Shown: positions 16,744 to 26,215, counted from the stretch's first letter. The stretch is 64,000 nt of DNA from JALYNX01 sp963749415 (GCA_963749415.1 CAVVMG010000001.1:372001-436000); one strand, 5' to 3'. A program made the numbers and translations. The notes: generated by a model not told the origin, from the letters alone.

Positions 16744-17691
16744 GTGGCTTCACGAAAATGTGATCACTGCGGCGCGAGCGTGCCGTCGGATGAGCAGTTC
16801 TGCCCATCCTGCGGCACTTTTCTCGACCCTTTGACCGCGCCACCTTCCCCCCGTCGCGACAACGTGATCTCGGTGACCTCGGACGGCAACTACGAGGAGT
16901 TCAACCTGGGATCTCCTCCCGCTGACGAACCGCCGGCCCAGGGCGCCGGGTCCGACCGCGGGGAGGTCACCTGCCCGTCCTGCGGTGCGCTCAACCCGTC
17001 GTCCAACCGCCACTGTCAGGAGTGCGGTTCGAGGTTGCGCCAGGGACCTCTCCCTACCGCCCCTCGTCCCGCGGTGCAGGCCACAGCCGGGGTCCGTGCC
17101 GCCCTGGCCATCAGCGCCCTCTTGTTCGCGGTCGTGGTGATCGCCCTCCTGTTCAACGTGTTCAACGGGTCCGGGGGCGACGTCAGCACGACGGTTTCAG
17201 CCGGTGACTCGACGACACTCGGAACCAGCCAGGAGATCGCCCAGATCGAGGTGATCAGCGTGGAGTGCACCCCACCCGGGATCGGCTCCTTCGTGTGCGA
17301 AAACCTCATTTCGGGGACCGACGACGAGTACCAGGTCACCTATGAGGAGCTCGCGGAAGACGACAAGGTGGTGATCAAGCTCATCTTCCGGGAGCCGATG
17401 ACCGTCACCCGGATCGACTGGACCAACCTCGCCGACGACGTCCAATTCCGCCGGAACTACCGGGCCCGGGGCATCACCATCGCAGCGCAGGGCAACCCCC
17501 AGGCGATCCCTGTCGAGCTCGAGGACTCCCCAGGCCTGCAGACGATCGCCTTCGCCGCCGTGGAGACCACCGAGGTCGAGATCACCATCGAGAGCGCCTA
17601 CCTGGCCGAGCTGGTGGACGGCAACTCGTTCCGGGAGCTGGCGATCCAGGAGATAGCAGTCTTCGGGCGCCGGCCGACCTCCCTGGGCTAA
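16744..17691 (+). CDS. Zinc-ribbon membrane protein with extracytoplasmic discoidin-like domain
   Basis: A 315-aa protein in three parts. The cytoplasmic N-terminus carries two zinc ribbons, CDHC...CPSC (residues 6-23) and CPSC...CQEC (about 77-95). One membrane helix follows (about 118-140). The outer C-terminal domain (about 175-310), with FREPMTVTRIDWTNL and FRELAIQEIAVFGR, resembles the NADase-type glycan-binding or F5/8-type beta sandwich; this match is from memory of the pattern and moderate. The start is GTG 16744, close to the first Cys. Its stop overlaps the stop of the convergent P450 gene by a few bases. Function is unknown; a surface-binding or sensing role is plausible. Confidence 0.7.
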   Translation: MASRKCDHCGASVPSDEQFCPSCGTFLDPLTAPPSPRRDNVISVTSDGNYEEFNLGSPPADEPPAQGAGSDRGEVTCPSCGALNPSSNRHCQECGSRLRQGPLPTAPRPAVQATAGVRAALAISALLFAVVVIALLFNVFNGSGGDVSTTVSAGDSTTLGTSQEIAQIEVISVECTPPGIGSFVCENLISGTDDEYQVTYEELAEDDKVVIKLIFREPMTVTRIDWTNLADDVQFRRNYRARGITIAAQGNPQAIPVELEDSPGLQTIAFAAVETTEVEITIESAYLAELVDGNSFRELAIQEIAVFGRRPTSLG

Positions 17692-18914
17692 GCAGCGTCC
17701 AGGTCCAGGGTCAGGGTCTCCACGCCCCGGAACACAAGGCTCTCGATCCGATTCCCGGCCTCGACCATCTCGATCCCTCGGACCCGGGACGCCAGGCGAC
17801 CGAACGTCGCCTCCAATTCCACAGTGGCCAGCGGTGCGCCCACGCAGAAGTGGAGCCCGGCGCCGAACGACACATGAGGGTTCGGGCTCCGCATCAGATC
17901 GAGGCTCTCGGCATCGGGCCCAAACACCGACGGGTCACGGTTTGCCGACCCGAACAGAAGCCCAACCTTGGACCCCGCGGTCAGTTGTTGCCCCTCGACC
18001 TCGGTGTCCTCCAACACCCAGCGCTCGAACATCTGAAGCGGCGAGTCGAAGCGGAGCAACTCCTCGACAGCAGTCGCCACTGGCACCTCTCCCCGGTGCA
18101 GAGTGGCATAGGCCTCGGGATGCGTTGCGAGGGCGAGTAGACCGTTGCCGATCGCATGGACCGTTGCCTCGTGACCCGCGTTCAGGGTGAGGATGGCGGT
18201 GCCCACGATCTCTTCGTCACTCAGCGAGTCTCCGTCCTCCTCGACTTGGGTCATCGCCGAGATCAGGTCATCACCGGGTGCGGATCGGCGTTGCCTGAGG
18301 ACGCCCTCGAGATAACCCACGAAATCACGGGTGGCGGCCTCGGCCACGGCGCCCTCCTCCTGGGTGACCCGCTCGTCGAAGACCTTGACGATGGCATGGC
18401 TCCATTCGAGGAGACGGGCATGATCCTCGGGAGGAATGCCCATCAGATCGGCGATCATCGCCACCGGGATCGGTGTCGCCAGGTCTCCAATCGCCTCCAG
18501 CGTCCCGGCTTCGAGCGCCCGGTCGAGCAGAACGTCCGTAGCCGCCTCGAGGCGGGGTCGGAACACCTCGGAGGAGCGCCTGGTGAACGCCTTGGACACC
18601 AAGCGGCGGAGCCGGGTGTGCCGCGGCGGCTCGAGGTCGATGAACGACTCCCGGATGTAGTTGGTCCAAGTGGGCCAGCTCGCCGGATATATCCGGTCGT
18701 GGAGGCGTTGGTCGACATCGGTCTTGGCCAGCCGATGCCGGTAGTCGCGGCCGAAACGCTCGCGGTCCTTGAGGATGGCGCTGACGTCTCGGTGCCTGGT
18801 GATGAACGACAGCTCCCACTCGGGGTCGTAGAAGACGGGGGTCTCGTGCCGCAAACGGGCGTAGGTGGGATAGGGGTCGTCGAGGAATGCAGGGGAATAG
18901 GGATCGAAACTCAT
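17688..18914 (-). CDS. Cytochrome P450
   Basis: Haem monooxygenase, 408 aa. Visible: haem-binding loop HVSFGAGLHFCVGAPLA with the Cys ligand, ExxR in EELLRFDSP, the substrate-contact FIDLEPPRHTRLRRLVSKAF region and the I-helix LNAGHEATVH, in which Ala takes the place of the usual Thr right after the acid and Thr comes one residue later. Substrate unknown. No ferredoxin or reductase gene is close. The start at 18914 (MSFDPYSPAF) fits the usual N-terminus; an upstream in-frame start would lie inside heptad repeats. It follows the ABC permease gene by 62 bp and may be read through from it. Confidence 0.9.
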   Translation of the reverse strand: MSFDPYSPAFLDDPYPTYARLRHETPVFYDPEWELSFITRHRDVSAILKDRERFGRDYRHRLAKTDVDQRLHDRIYPASWPTWTNYIRESFIDLEPPRHTRLRRLVSKAFTRRSSEVFRPRLEAATDVLLDRALEAGTLEAIGDLATPIPVAMIADLMGIPPEDHARLLEWSHAIVKVFDERVTQEEGAVAEAATRDFVGYLEGVLRQRRSAPGDDLISAMTQVEEDGDSLSDEEIVGTAILTLNAGHEATVHAIGNGLLALATHPEAYATLHRGEVPVATAVEELLRFDSPLQMFERWVLEDTEVEGQQLTAGSKVGLLFGSANRDPSVFGPDAESLDLMRSPNPHVSFGAGLHFCVGAPLATVELEATFGRLASRVRGIEMVEAGNRIESLVFRGVETLTLDLDAA

Positions 18915-18922
18915 CTCGCAGA

Positions 18923-18950
18923 CCGCAATCCCCAATCCGCTATCCGCATC
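18923..18950. repeat. Degenerate 7-bp tandem repeat, four units
   Basis: CCGCAAT-CCCCAAT-CCGCTAT-CCGCATC, between the ABC permease end and the P450 start. The same period and a similar G/C-plus-A/T pattern recur at 30754, 37141 and 45237. Confidence 0.6.
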
Positions 18951-18976
18951 GCGTACGAGCGTATCGGCGAATGTCG

Positions 18977-20239
18977 CTAGCGCGCTTCGCCCTTGGCGTA
19001 GCGGGCGCCATCGGCGGCCGGAGGCCGCAACCGCTGCGAGGCTAGGGCCAGGACCAGCAGCGTGATCAAATAGGGCACCGCGTTGAGCAGCTGGTTGGGG
19101 ACCTCGTCGACGGCCAGGAAGAAGGCGAGGAAGGCAGCGCCCGTGATTCCCTGGATCATCGCCGAGCGCATCCGGGAACGGGTCACGTTGTAGACCGCGA
19201 ACGCCATCAATCCGATCGCCACGGCGAGGATGAAGGACATCACCACAGCCGAGCCCCGGAAGCGGAGGGCATCGCCGAATCCGAAGACGAGGGAGCCGCC
19301 GAGAACCCCGGTCGGCAACCAGTTCCCGAAGATGAGGGCACCGAGCCCGATGAAGCCGCGGCCCCCGGTCATCCCCTCCCGGTATATCCCGGCCTGGACC
19401 AGAACCAGGAAGGCTCCAGCGAGGCCAGAAAGCATCCCCGACAGGATCACGCCGTAGTACTTGAACCGGAGCACTCGAACTCCGAGCGACTCAGCGGCCC
19501 AGGGGTCCTCACCACAGGAGCGGAGCCGTAGCCCCCAGGAAGTCCGCCACAAGAGCCACACGGACAGGGGAACCAGAGCCAACGCGATCAGGGTGAGCCA
19601 GTTCACATCACCGGCGAATCCGCGGAGGACGCCAGCGACATCTGAGACGAAGAACCATTCCTGAACCTCCAACCATCCCAGGAAGTCGGGCGTGGTCCAT
19701 CCGAAGAGCTGCCCACCCGCCAGGAACGGGAGACTCACATTGCTGATACCGGCGATTGGTGGTGATTGGATCACCGAACCACCGGTGTCCTCGGTGTAGA
19801 CGATCGAGGAGAGGAACCGCATCGTCCCCAGTCCGAGAATGTTGATGGCGACACCCGAGACGATGTGGTCGACATTGAAGGTGACTGTCGCCACCGCGTG
19901 CAAGAGGCCGAACACCGCGCCCCCGAGGATGCCGAGGATGACACCCTGCCACGGCCCGTAGACCCACGAGCCCCAGGCCGCGAACCAGGTCCCGGCGATC
20001 ATCATCCCCTCGAGGCCGATGTTGACGATGCCCGATCGCTCCGAGTAGAGGCCGCCGAGGCCGGCGAGGAGGATCGGGATCGAGAGCCTGAGTGCGGCGC
20101 TGCCGGTGCTGCGGGCGGTCAGCTCGGAGGTCCCCGTGATCACCTCTGCGATGGTCATCACCAGCACCGCAGAAAGTGCGATGATCACGAATCGGGCGGT
20201 CCGGTTGGTGGACTTGACGCGCTCGACGACGGCGGTCAT
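18977..20239 (-). CDS. BMP-type (nucleoside/sugar) ABC transporter permease 2
   Basis: One of two permeases of a NupQ/YufQ-like importer (BPD_transp_2 family). The 420-aa protein has about ten hydrophobic segments and the family signature GLGGLYSERSGIVNIGLEGMM near residue 60, with GLRLRSCGEDPWAAESLGV in the cytoplasmic coupling loop and GRGFIGLGALIFGNW. It overlaps the upstream permease by 4 nt (ATGA). A long periplasmic insertion (about 140-190) separates the middle segments. The likely substrate is a nucleoside, by family only. Confidence 0.9.
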   Translation of the reverse strand: MTAVVERVKSTNRTARFVIIALSAVLVMTIAEVITGTSELTARSTGSAALRLSIPILLAGLGGLYSERSGIVNIGLEGMMIAGTWFAAWGSWVYGPWQGVILGILGGAVFGLLHAVATVTFNVDHIVSGVAINILGLGTMRFLSSIVYTEDTGGSVIQSPPIAGISNVSLPFLAGGQLFGWTTPDFLGWLEVQEWFFVSDVAGVLRGFAGDVNWLTLIALALVPLSVWLLWRTSWGLRLRSCGEDPWAAESLGVRVLRFKYYGVILSGMLSGLAGAFLVLVQAGIYREGMTGGRGFIGLGALIFGNWLPTGVLGGSLVFGFGDALRFRGSAVVMSFILAVAIGLMAFAVYNVTRSRMRSAMIQGITGAAFLAFFLAVDEVPNQLLNAVPYLITLLVLALASQRLRPPAADGARYAKGEAR

Positions 20240-21354
20240 GCCGCTACCTCACCTACGGCGAAATCGTCCTCGGTAGCCCGCGCCGCGGCGGCGACAGTCC
20301 GCCGCTCGACATAGCGGCTGACGACCTCATAGACGATGACCACCGCGAGAACCACGATGCCCTGGATGATGGTCACGATCTCCTTGGGCACGTCCCGGAG
20401 GTCGAGGATGAGCGCGGAGCGGTTCATGAAGCCGAAGAGGAGAGCGCCGAGGGCCATCCCGATCGGGTTGTTGCGACCAAGGAGGGCGACAGCGATCCCG
20501 GCGAACCCCAACCCGCTGGCGAAGTCCTGGGGGTACTGGTGGTAGAACCCGAGCAGTTGGGACATCCCGACCAGGCCGGCAACGCCACCGGAGATCAGCA
20601 TCGTCTTGATCACCATCGCCTTGGGGTCGACGCCGCTGGCATTCGCGGCCGAGGGGTTCACCCCGGTTGCCCTCAGGTCGTACCCGAACCTGCTCCGATT
20701 GATGAGGAAGTGGTAGCCCACGCCCAGGAGCAAAGCCATGATCAGGAACCCATGGAGGTCGGCGCCGGCACGGGGCTCGATCCCGAACCATCCAAGGATG
20801 GGGTTGAGCGATGGAATCCAACCCGTCTCCGGGATGAGGGTGGTGGCAATGGTGAGCCCGGTGTTCTCGGCAGCGAACACGTTGAGGAACAGGTAGGCGC
20901 TGAGGCTGAACGCGATGAAGTTCAGCATGATCGTGGAAATGACCTCATGGACCCCGCGCTTCACCTTGAGCATGGCCGGGATCCACGCCCAGAAGGCCCC
21001 CACTGCGATCGCAACCAACAGGATCGCCGCCACGTGGAACACCGGCGGGATCGAAAGGAGGGCGCCGACATAGGCGGCCACCAGGGCCGCGAGCAGGTAT
21101 GCGCCTTCGACACCGATGTTGAACAGCCCCATCTTGAAGCCGATGGCGACCGCCACAGCCGAGATGAACAGCGGTATGGCGTTGTTCACGGTGATGATCA
21201 GGGACTCGGTGGTGGTCCCGAAGGCGATCATCTCCTTGTACGCGTCGACCGGGTTGATATCGACGAGAAGCAGCGCCAATGCCGCGATGCCGAACGCGAT
21301 GATCAGGGCGAGGACAGGCGCAACGAGAGCAGTGAGGAGCCGTCCCTTCTTCAC
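20236..21354 (-). CDS. BMP-type (nucleoside/sugar) ABC transporter permease 1
   Basis: NupP/YufP-like permease, 372 aa from a GTG at 21354 (VKKGRLLTALVAPV). This start overlaps the ATPase stop as GTGA; the longer frame upstream is antisense-like. The signature GFKMGLFNIGVEGAYLLAAL (about residue 75) and the coupling loop GYDLRATGVNPSAANASGV are clear, with about nine membrane segments. Pairs with the permease at 18977 to form the channel. Confidence 0.9.
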   Translation of the reverse strand: MKKGRLLTALVAPVLALIIAFGIAALALLLVDINPVDAYKEMIAFGTTTESLIITVNNAIPLFISAVAVAIGFKMGLFNIGVEGAYLLAALVAAYVGALLSIPPVFHVAAILLVAIAVGAFWAWIPAMLKVKRGVHEVISTIMLNFIAFSLSAYLFLNVFAAENTGLTIATTLIPETGWIPSLNPILGWFGIEPRAGADLHGFLIMALLLGVGYHFLINRSRFGYDLRATGVNPSAANASGVDPKAMVIKTMLISGGVAGLVGMSQLLGFYHQYPQDFASGLGFAGIAVALLGRNNPIGMALGALLFGFMNRSALILDLRDVPKEIVTIIQGIVVLAVVIVYEVVSRYVERRTVAAAARATEDDFAVGEVAA

Positions 21355-22874
21355 GAGGCCTTCTCCCCGGCGCCCGTCATGTAGGAGCCCAGCACCTCTG
21401 GCGTCACTGTCGCCGGGTCGAGCTTGGCAACGAAACTTCCCTCGAATAGGACGTGGATCGTGTCCGAGAGCCCGATCAGCTCGTCGAGATCTGCCGAAAG
21501 GAGCAGGATCCCGGTGCCGGCGGCACGGGCGGCCTTCAGCTCCTCCCACACCGCAGCCTGGGCCCCGATGTCTATCCCTCGAGTTGGCTGGGCGGCGATC
21601 AGCACCTTGGGATCAGCCATGATCTCGCGGCCGACCACGAGCTTTTGCTGATTGCCCCCGGAGAGGGCGGTCGCCGGGACGTCCACGTCGGGGGTCTTGA
21701 CCCCGAAGCGGCGGACGATCTCCTCGGTCTGCTTCCGAGAGCCCTTCTTGTCGATCCAGATCCCGTTGGCGTAGGGCTCCTTGTACTGATGGCCCAAGGC
21801 CGCGTTTTCCCACAAGGGCGACGAGAGGAGCAGGCCCTGGCGATGCCGATCTTCTGGGATCAGGCCGATCCCGGCGCTCCGCCGCTCCCGCGAAGGAAGG
21901 TCGCTGATTGGCTCTCCGGCGAGAATGACCTCGCCAGTCGCCTCGGGGGCAAGGCCGAGGATGGAATCGACCAGCGGCCCCTGCCCGTTGCCCTCGACAC
22001 CGGCGACCCCCACGATCTCACCGCTGTGGACCTGGAAGCTGACGCCCTCGAGGACCTTGCGGCCATCCTCGGAGAGGAGGCCCAGATCGCTCACATCGAG
22101 GAGCACCTCATCCCGGACCGTGGATTCCCTGGTCTCGGGGGAGGGCAGCTCGGAGCCGATCATCATCTCCGCAAGCTGCCGGGCATCGACCTCCTGGGGC
22201 GAGGTGGTGCCCACTGTCATCCCGGCCCGCATCACCGTTATCCGATCGGCGATGGACAGCACCTCGTCGAGCTTGTGGGAGATGAAGATGACGGTGTGGC
22301 CCTCGGCCTTGAGCTCACGGATCGAGTCGAAGAGCTCGTCGACCTCCTGGGGCACGAGCACCGCGGTCGGCTCGTCGAGGATGAGGATGCGAGCGCCCCG
22401 AAAGAGCACTTTGATTATCTCGACACGCTGCCTCTCCCCGACCGAGAGTTTCTCTACCCGCTGCGAAGGGTTGAGGCGCAGCCCGTACGACTCACCGAGC
22501 TGTTTGATCCGGGCCGATGCGGAATCGAAGTCGATCTGCACTCCCGAGCGCGGCTCCGACCCCAGGATGACGTTCTCGAGGACGGTCAGGTTGTCGGCGA
22601 GCATGAAATGCTGGTGCACCATGCCGATCCCGGCGTCGATGGCGTCCTTGGGGGTGCGGAAATGGACTTCGCTGCCCTCGATGGCGATGGTCCCCTCGTC
22701 CGGGCGCACCATCCCATAGATGATCTTCATCAACGTCGACTTGCCGGCACCGTTCTCGCCGACGATGGCGTGGACCTCGGCGGGGCTGACCACGAGCTCG
22801 ACGTCTCGGTTGGCAACGACACCCGGGTAGCGCTTGGTTACCCCCTTGAGCTCAACCGCGGGTGCCGCAGACAT
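21351..22874 (-). CDS. BMP-type (nucleoside/sugar) ABC transporter ATP-binding protein, two cassettes
   Basis: NupO/YufO-like ATPase with two fused ABC domains in 507 aa. The first is complete: Walker A GENGAGKSTLMKIIYG, signature LSVGERQRVEIIKVLFRG, Walker B ILILDEPTAVLVP. The second has a degenerate Walker A (GVEGNGQGPLVDSILG, lacking the GK-S/T), signature LSGGNQQKLVVGREI and ALIAAQPTRGID, as usual for this family. The gene sits 73 bp after the binding-protein gene, with a terminator-like hairpin between, and overlaps the permease. Confidence 0.94.
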   Translation of the reverse strand: MSAAPAVELKGVTKRYPGVVANRDVELVVSPAEVHAIVGENGAGKSTLMKIIYGMVRPDEGTIAIEGSEVHFRTPKDAIDAGIGMVHQHFMLADNLTVLENVILGSEPRSGVQIDFDSASARIKQLGESYGLRLNPSQRVEKLSVGERQRVEIIKVLFRGARILILDEPTAVLVPQEVDELFDSIRELKAEGHTVIFISHKLDEVLSIADRITVMRAGMTVGTTSPQEVDARQLAEMMIGSELPSPETRESTVRDEVLLDVSDLGLLSEDGRKVLEGVSFQVHSGEIVGVAGVEGNGQGPLVDSILGLAPEATGEVILAGEPISDLPSRERRSAGIGLIPEDRHRQGLLLSSPLWENAALGHQYKEPYANGIWIDKKGSRKQTEEIVRRFGVKTPDVDVPATALSGGNQQKLVVGREIMADPKVLIAAQPTRGIDIGAQAAVWEELKAARAAGTGILLLSADLDELIGLSDTIHVLFEGSFVAKLDPATVTPEVLGSYMTGAGEKAS

Positions 22875-22886
22875 CTCTCCAAGTCC

Positions 22887-22924
22887 AAAAAAGAACGCCG
22901 GGCCCAGAGAGCCTGGGCCCGGCG
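22887..22924 (-). terminator. Intercistronic intrinsic terminator or attenuator
   Basis: A perfect 12-bp stem, CGCCGGGCCCAG (22896-22907) with CTGGGCCCGGCG (22913-22924) and a 5-nt loop, is followed on the minus strand by a U-rich tract (TTCTTTTTT, 22887-22895). It lies between the binding-protein gene and the ATPase gene, where partial termination would raise binding-protein output over the membrane parts. Confidence 0.8.
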
Positions 22925-22947
22925 CAAGTTAGCAGGAGCAGGCCTGG

Positions 22948-24133
22948 TCAGGCCGCGGGCTCCGTGGGGACAGTGATCGTCCCGTCGATGATCTGTGCCC
23001 TGAAGTCGTCGAGCTGGGGAACGATGTCGTCGATGAACCCACCGGAGGTGGAGTAGCCGACGCCATCTTCCGCAAGGCCGAGCCGAACGGCACCGGGGGT
23101 GAAGTTGCCCTCGAGGAAGTCCGTGATCGCCAAGCCCACGGCGACATCGACCCTCTTCAGCATCGAGGTCAGGATGTGGGGCTGCAGCTCCGCGCCTTCA
23201 CCCTCCTCGGCGACACCGAGCACGCTCTCGTACTGGTCGGCGTCGACGCCGATCGCCCACAGGAACGTGTCGTCGGTGGAGAGCTCGGCAGCGGCCCGGA
23301 ACAGCCCGAGACCGGAGCCACCGGCGGCGTGGTAGATCACGTCCGCACCCTGGCCATAGAGGCCGCGAGCGGCCTCGTTGCCCTTGACCGGGTCGTTGAA
23401 ACCGGTGAAGTCGGGCACCTGGGTCAGGTAGACCGAAGGCAGGATCTCGATGTCTGGGTTCGCAGCCTGAGCTCCGGCAATGAACCCGGCCTCGAACTTC
23501 TTGATCAGCGGCACTTCGACGCCACCGATGAACCCGATGGTGCCGGTGGTGCTCTTCAGCGCCGCCGCGGCGCCGACCAGGAAGGAGCCCTGCTCCTCAG
23601 AGGAGAGCATGCAACGCACGTTGGGCATCTCCACCACGGTGAAGGTGTCGTCCTGCGGGCAGTCGTCGGTGATGGCGAACATCGTCTCCGGGAACTCGGT
23701 CCCGACCCGCCAAACGTTCTGAGCAAAGGCGAAGCCGTTGGCGATGATCAGCTCATGTCCCGATTCCGCCAGGAGCCGAAGGTTCTGCTCGCGGTTCTCA
23801 CCACCAGCGTCCGGCGCCAGCTCCTCACCCTCGTATCCGTAATTGGCCTTGCCGTCGTCCCATGCGAGCAGCAGCGAGGTCGTTGAACGAGAGGTCGCCA
23901 CGACCACCGACGTCGAAGGCCATGCCGATGAGACGCCCGGTCCCGTCGATCGCAGCTTCGCTCGTCGTGGTGTCACCTGCAGCGGAAGTGGTCGTTTCCT
24001 CGGCCGCGCCGGAGGTAGTCGTCTCCTCCGCACCGGCCGTCGTCGTGGTGTCGTCGCCACCTTCGGTGGCACAAGCCCCGAGAACCAGGGCCAACGCCGC
24101 CAGGGCGGCGAAGACCCGCATAAAGGGTTTCAC
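22948..24133 (-). CDS. BMP family substrate-binding lipoprotein, frame-disrupted
   Basis: Substrate-binding lipoprotein for the adjacent importer. The N-terminus (GTG 24133, after GGAGG) has a lipoprotein signal peptide with lipobox LGAC, a long Thr/Ala/Glu linker, then GMAFDVGGRGDLSFNDLA. The rest (WDDGKANYGYEGEELAP to the end) lies in another frame. The span is 1186 nt, one more than a multiple of three, so one inserted base near 23862-23879 explains it: removing one base would read SFNDLAAAAWDDGKAN. The remainder has normal BMP features (GTIGFIGGVEVPLIKKFEAG, VIYHAAGGSGLG, AIGVDADQYE). Codon use and conservation look healthy on both sides, which favours an assembly error over decay. Confidence 0.85.
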
Positions 24134-24189
24134 GCAGTCTTCCTCCATGTATGTGATAGGTCGGCAGGAGTCCCTGCCGCCCGCCGAGG

Positions 24190-24855
24190 TTAGTTGGCGG
24201 CCACGTCGCGGGCGAGACGGAGCGGGGTCGGTTTCACCCAGTAGATCCAGGGGATGGAGACCATCGTGACCACCACCTTGAAAACGATGTTGACCCAGAG
24301 GATCGACCAGGCGACCTCCGGCGGGAACACTCCAAAAAGAGTGGCCAGGCCCACGAACAGAGCAGAGTCGACCGGGATGGCCACGAGATTGGAGGACAGC
24401 ACGCGTCCCCACTGCCGACTGGCACCGAACCGCTCCACCCACCGGCTGTAGACGGCAGTGTCGATCAACTCGGACACCACTTCGGCCACGATCGAGGCCA
24501 CGACGATCCCCCAGATCGGCGAGAGCACACTCACGAACTCGACCTGGGGGCCGGTGATCGGGTCCGGCGGCAGGGCGGAGGTGAGCCAGAAAAGTCCGGC
24601 CATGGCCAGGTTGACCACCGCCGCCACGAAGATCAGAGTCCGGGCTGCCGCCTTCCCCCCCACCTTGTGCACCAGGTCGCGGAGAGTGAAGGTGAAGGGG
24701 TAGACCAGCGTCCCGGCATCGACTGCAAACCCCCCGAGGAGGACGATGCGGAGACTGGCGACGTCGGCCATCATCTGCGCCGCCACATATGCCGAGCTCA
24801 CGATCAGCAAGGTGCGCAGCGGAGACCCGCCACCTCCATGTGCTGCGTCGTCCAT
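24190..24855 (-). CDS. Queuosine precursor transporter (YhhQ/VUT family)
   Basis: Inner-membrane carrier of the VUT/YhhQ family that takes up preQ0/preQ1 or related queuosine precursors. The 221-aa protein has six hydrophobic segments; FAVDAGTLVYPFTFTLRDLV and SEVVSELIDTAVYSRW-like family segments (here AEVVSELIDTAVYSRW) and SSNLVAIPVDSALF are clear. The start at 24855 (MDDAAHGGGG) is chosen; an upstream in-frame ATG would read through the divergent promoter region. No queuosine biosynthesis genes are in the window. It precedes the BMP operon by 56 bp, which contains a 7-bp hairpin (CGGCAGG/CCTGCCG, 24162-24179), so cotranscription is possible but not shown. Confidence 0.87.
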   Translation of the reverse strand: MDDAAHGGGGSPLRTLLIVSSAYVAAQMMADVASLRIVLLGGFAVDAGTLVYPFTFTLRDLVHKVGGKAAARTLIFVAAVVNLAMAGLFWLTSALPPDPITGPQVEFVSVLSPIWGIVVASIVAEVVSELIDTAVYSRWVERFGASRQWGRVLSSNLVAIPVDSALFVGLATLFGVFPPEVAWSILWVNIVFKVVVTMVSIPWIYWVKPTPLRLARDVAAN

Positions 24856-24904
24856 AGCAGGGATGATGACAGCAAATCGACCCGCCCCACAGGGAGAATG
24901 GCGC

Positions 24905-26215
24905 ATGGGATTCGCCGAGTCGGTGGCCCGCCTGGCCGCCGAAACGCCCGCTGAGAGAAATCGGGTCGTCGATGCCCTGCGGGCGGGCTCGATCCTCGTG
25001 GTGGTGTTTGGCCATTGGCTGATGGCTGCGGTGACCGTGGTCGACGGTGAGCTGGTCCCCGGCCATCTGCTCGAGCTCGCAACCTGGACCCATCCGTTGA
25101 CCTGGGTGCTGCAGGTAATGCCGATTTTCTTCTTCGTCGGCGGCTACTCCAACGCCTTGTCCTGGAGATCGGCCCGACGCAAGGGCCAGACCTACGGGGG
25201 ATGGCTCCGGGCCCGCCTTCGTCGCCTCGCATTGCCGGTCGTCCCCGTGCTCCTCTTCTGGACCGCTTTCGGGTGGCTGGCGCTTCGCGCCGGCCTGGAC
25301 TGGGAGGTGCTCCAGCTCGCTTCACAGGTCGCCCTGGTCCCGACCTGGTTCCTGGCCGCCTACGTGGTGATCGTGACCCTGGCTCCGCCATTCCTCGCGC
25401 TGTGGGAGCGGATGGGCCTGTGGTCGATCGCCCTCGGCTTGCTCCTCGCCGGCCTCTGCGACCTGCTCTCGATCGCATTCGATGTGGTCCCCATCGGATT
25501 CCTCAATTACATCCTGGTGTGGGGGACCGTCCATCAGTTGGGATATGCGTGGCTCGACGGACGGCTCGAAGGGATGGGTCGCAGGCTGGGACTGCTCGCG
25601 GTGGGTCTCCTGGCCACTCTGGCTCTGGTTTGGGCCGGTCCCTATCCCGTTGCGATGGTGGGGCTGGACACGTCCGAGATCACCAACAGCTTCCCACCGA
25701 GGGCCACTCTCGCCTTCCTCGGCATGTTCCAGATTGGTCTGGCCCTGGTGGCGGAGCGACCTTTGCAGAGGTGGCTGCAGAGGCCGCGGCCCTGGCAGAT
25801 CGTGGTCGGGATCAACATCCAGATCATGACCCTTTATCTCTGGCACCTGACGGCGATGGTCCTGGTGATCGGAGTCTCGATGCTCGCCGGCGGGGTCGGA
25901 CTGGGCATCGAGCCCCTGTCGGGGGCGTGGTGGCTCACCCGACCCCTCTGGTTCGCTGTGCTCGGAGTGGTCACGGTCGGGCTGATGATGATCTTCGGGC
26001 GCTTCGAGCGGCCAGTGGAAGACCCGAGACCGTCGCCTCCCGCCTGGCGGCCGGTGCTGGCGGTGATCTCGATCTGCGCCGGGTTGGGATTGCTCGCCGC
26101 GATCGGAATCGCCGACGCGGATGGCCTCAACGGGTTGGTCTTATCGCTACCGGTGATCGGCGTGGTGATTGGGGGGATCGCCCGCCTGCCCGCATGGGGG
26201 CGTTCGGCCAGTTGA
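24905..26215 (+). CDS. Acyltransferase 3 family membrane protein
   Basis: Integral membrane acyltransferase of the OafA/NodX (Acyl_transf_3) family, which O-acylates surface polysaccharides or lipids. The 436-aa protein has about ten membrane segments. The motif region near the N-terminus reads RVVDALRAGSILVVVFGHWL, with the conserved catalytic-type His in FGHWL; the usual R/H pattern R-x-x-D-x-L-R-A is intact. MPIFFFVGGYSN and the C-terminal LYLWHLTAMVL are typical. The start at 24905 follows GGGAGAATGGC. The acceptor is unknown. The gene is divergent from the VUT transporter and its stop abuts that of the peptidase gene. Confidence 0.88.
   Translation: MGFAESVARLAAETPAERNRVVDALRAGSILVVVFGHWLMAAVTVVDGELVPGHLLELATWTHPLTWVLQVMPIFFFVGGYSNALSWRSARRKGQTYGGWLRARLRRLALPVVPVLLFWTAFGWLALRAGLDWEVLQLASQVALVPTWFLAAYVVIVTLAPPFLALWERMGLWSIALGLLLAGLCDLLSIAFDVVPIGFLNYILVWGTVHQLGYAWLDGRLEGMGRRLGLLAVGLLATLALVWAGPYPVAMVGLDTSEITNSFPPRATLAFLGMFQIGLALVAERPLQRWLQRPRPWQIVVGINIQIMTLYLWHLTAMVLVIGVSMLAGGVGLGIEPLSGAWWLTRPLWFAVLGVVTVGLMMIFGRFERPVEDPRPSPPAWRPVLAVISICAGLGLLAAIGIADADGLNGLVLSLPVIGVVIGGIARLPAWGRSAS

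Noticed and set aside
24134..24189. preQ1 riboswitch near the queuosine-precursor transporter
   Set aside because: Only a 7-bp hairpin is seen, downstream of the transporter gene instead of in its leader, with no preQ1 pseudoknot pattern.
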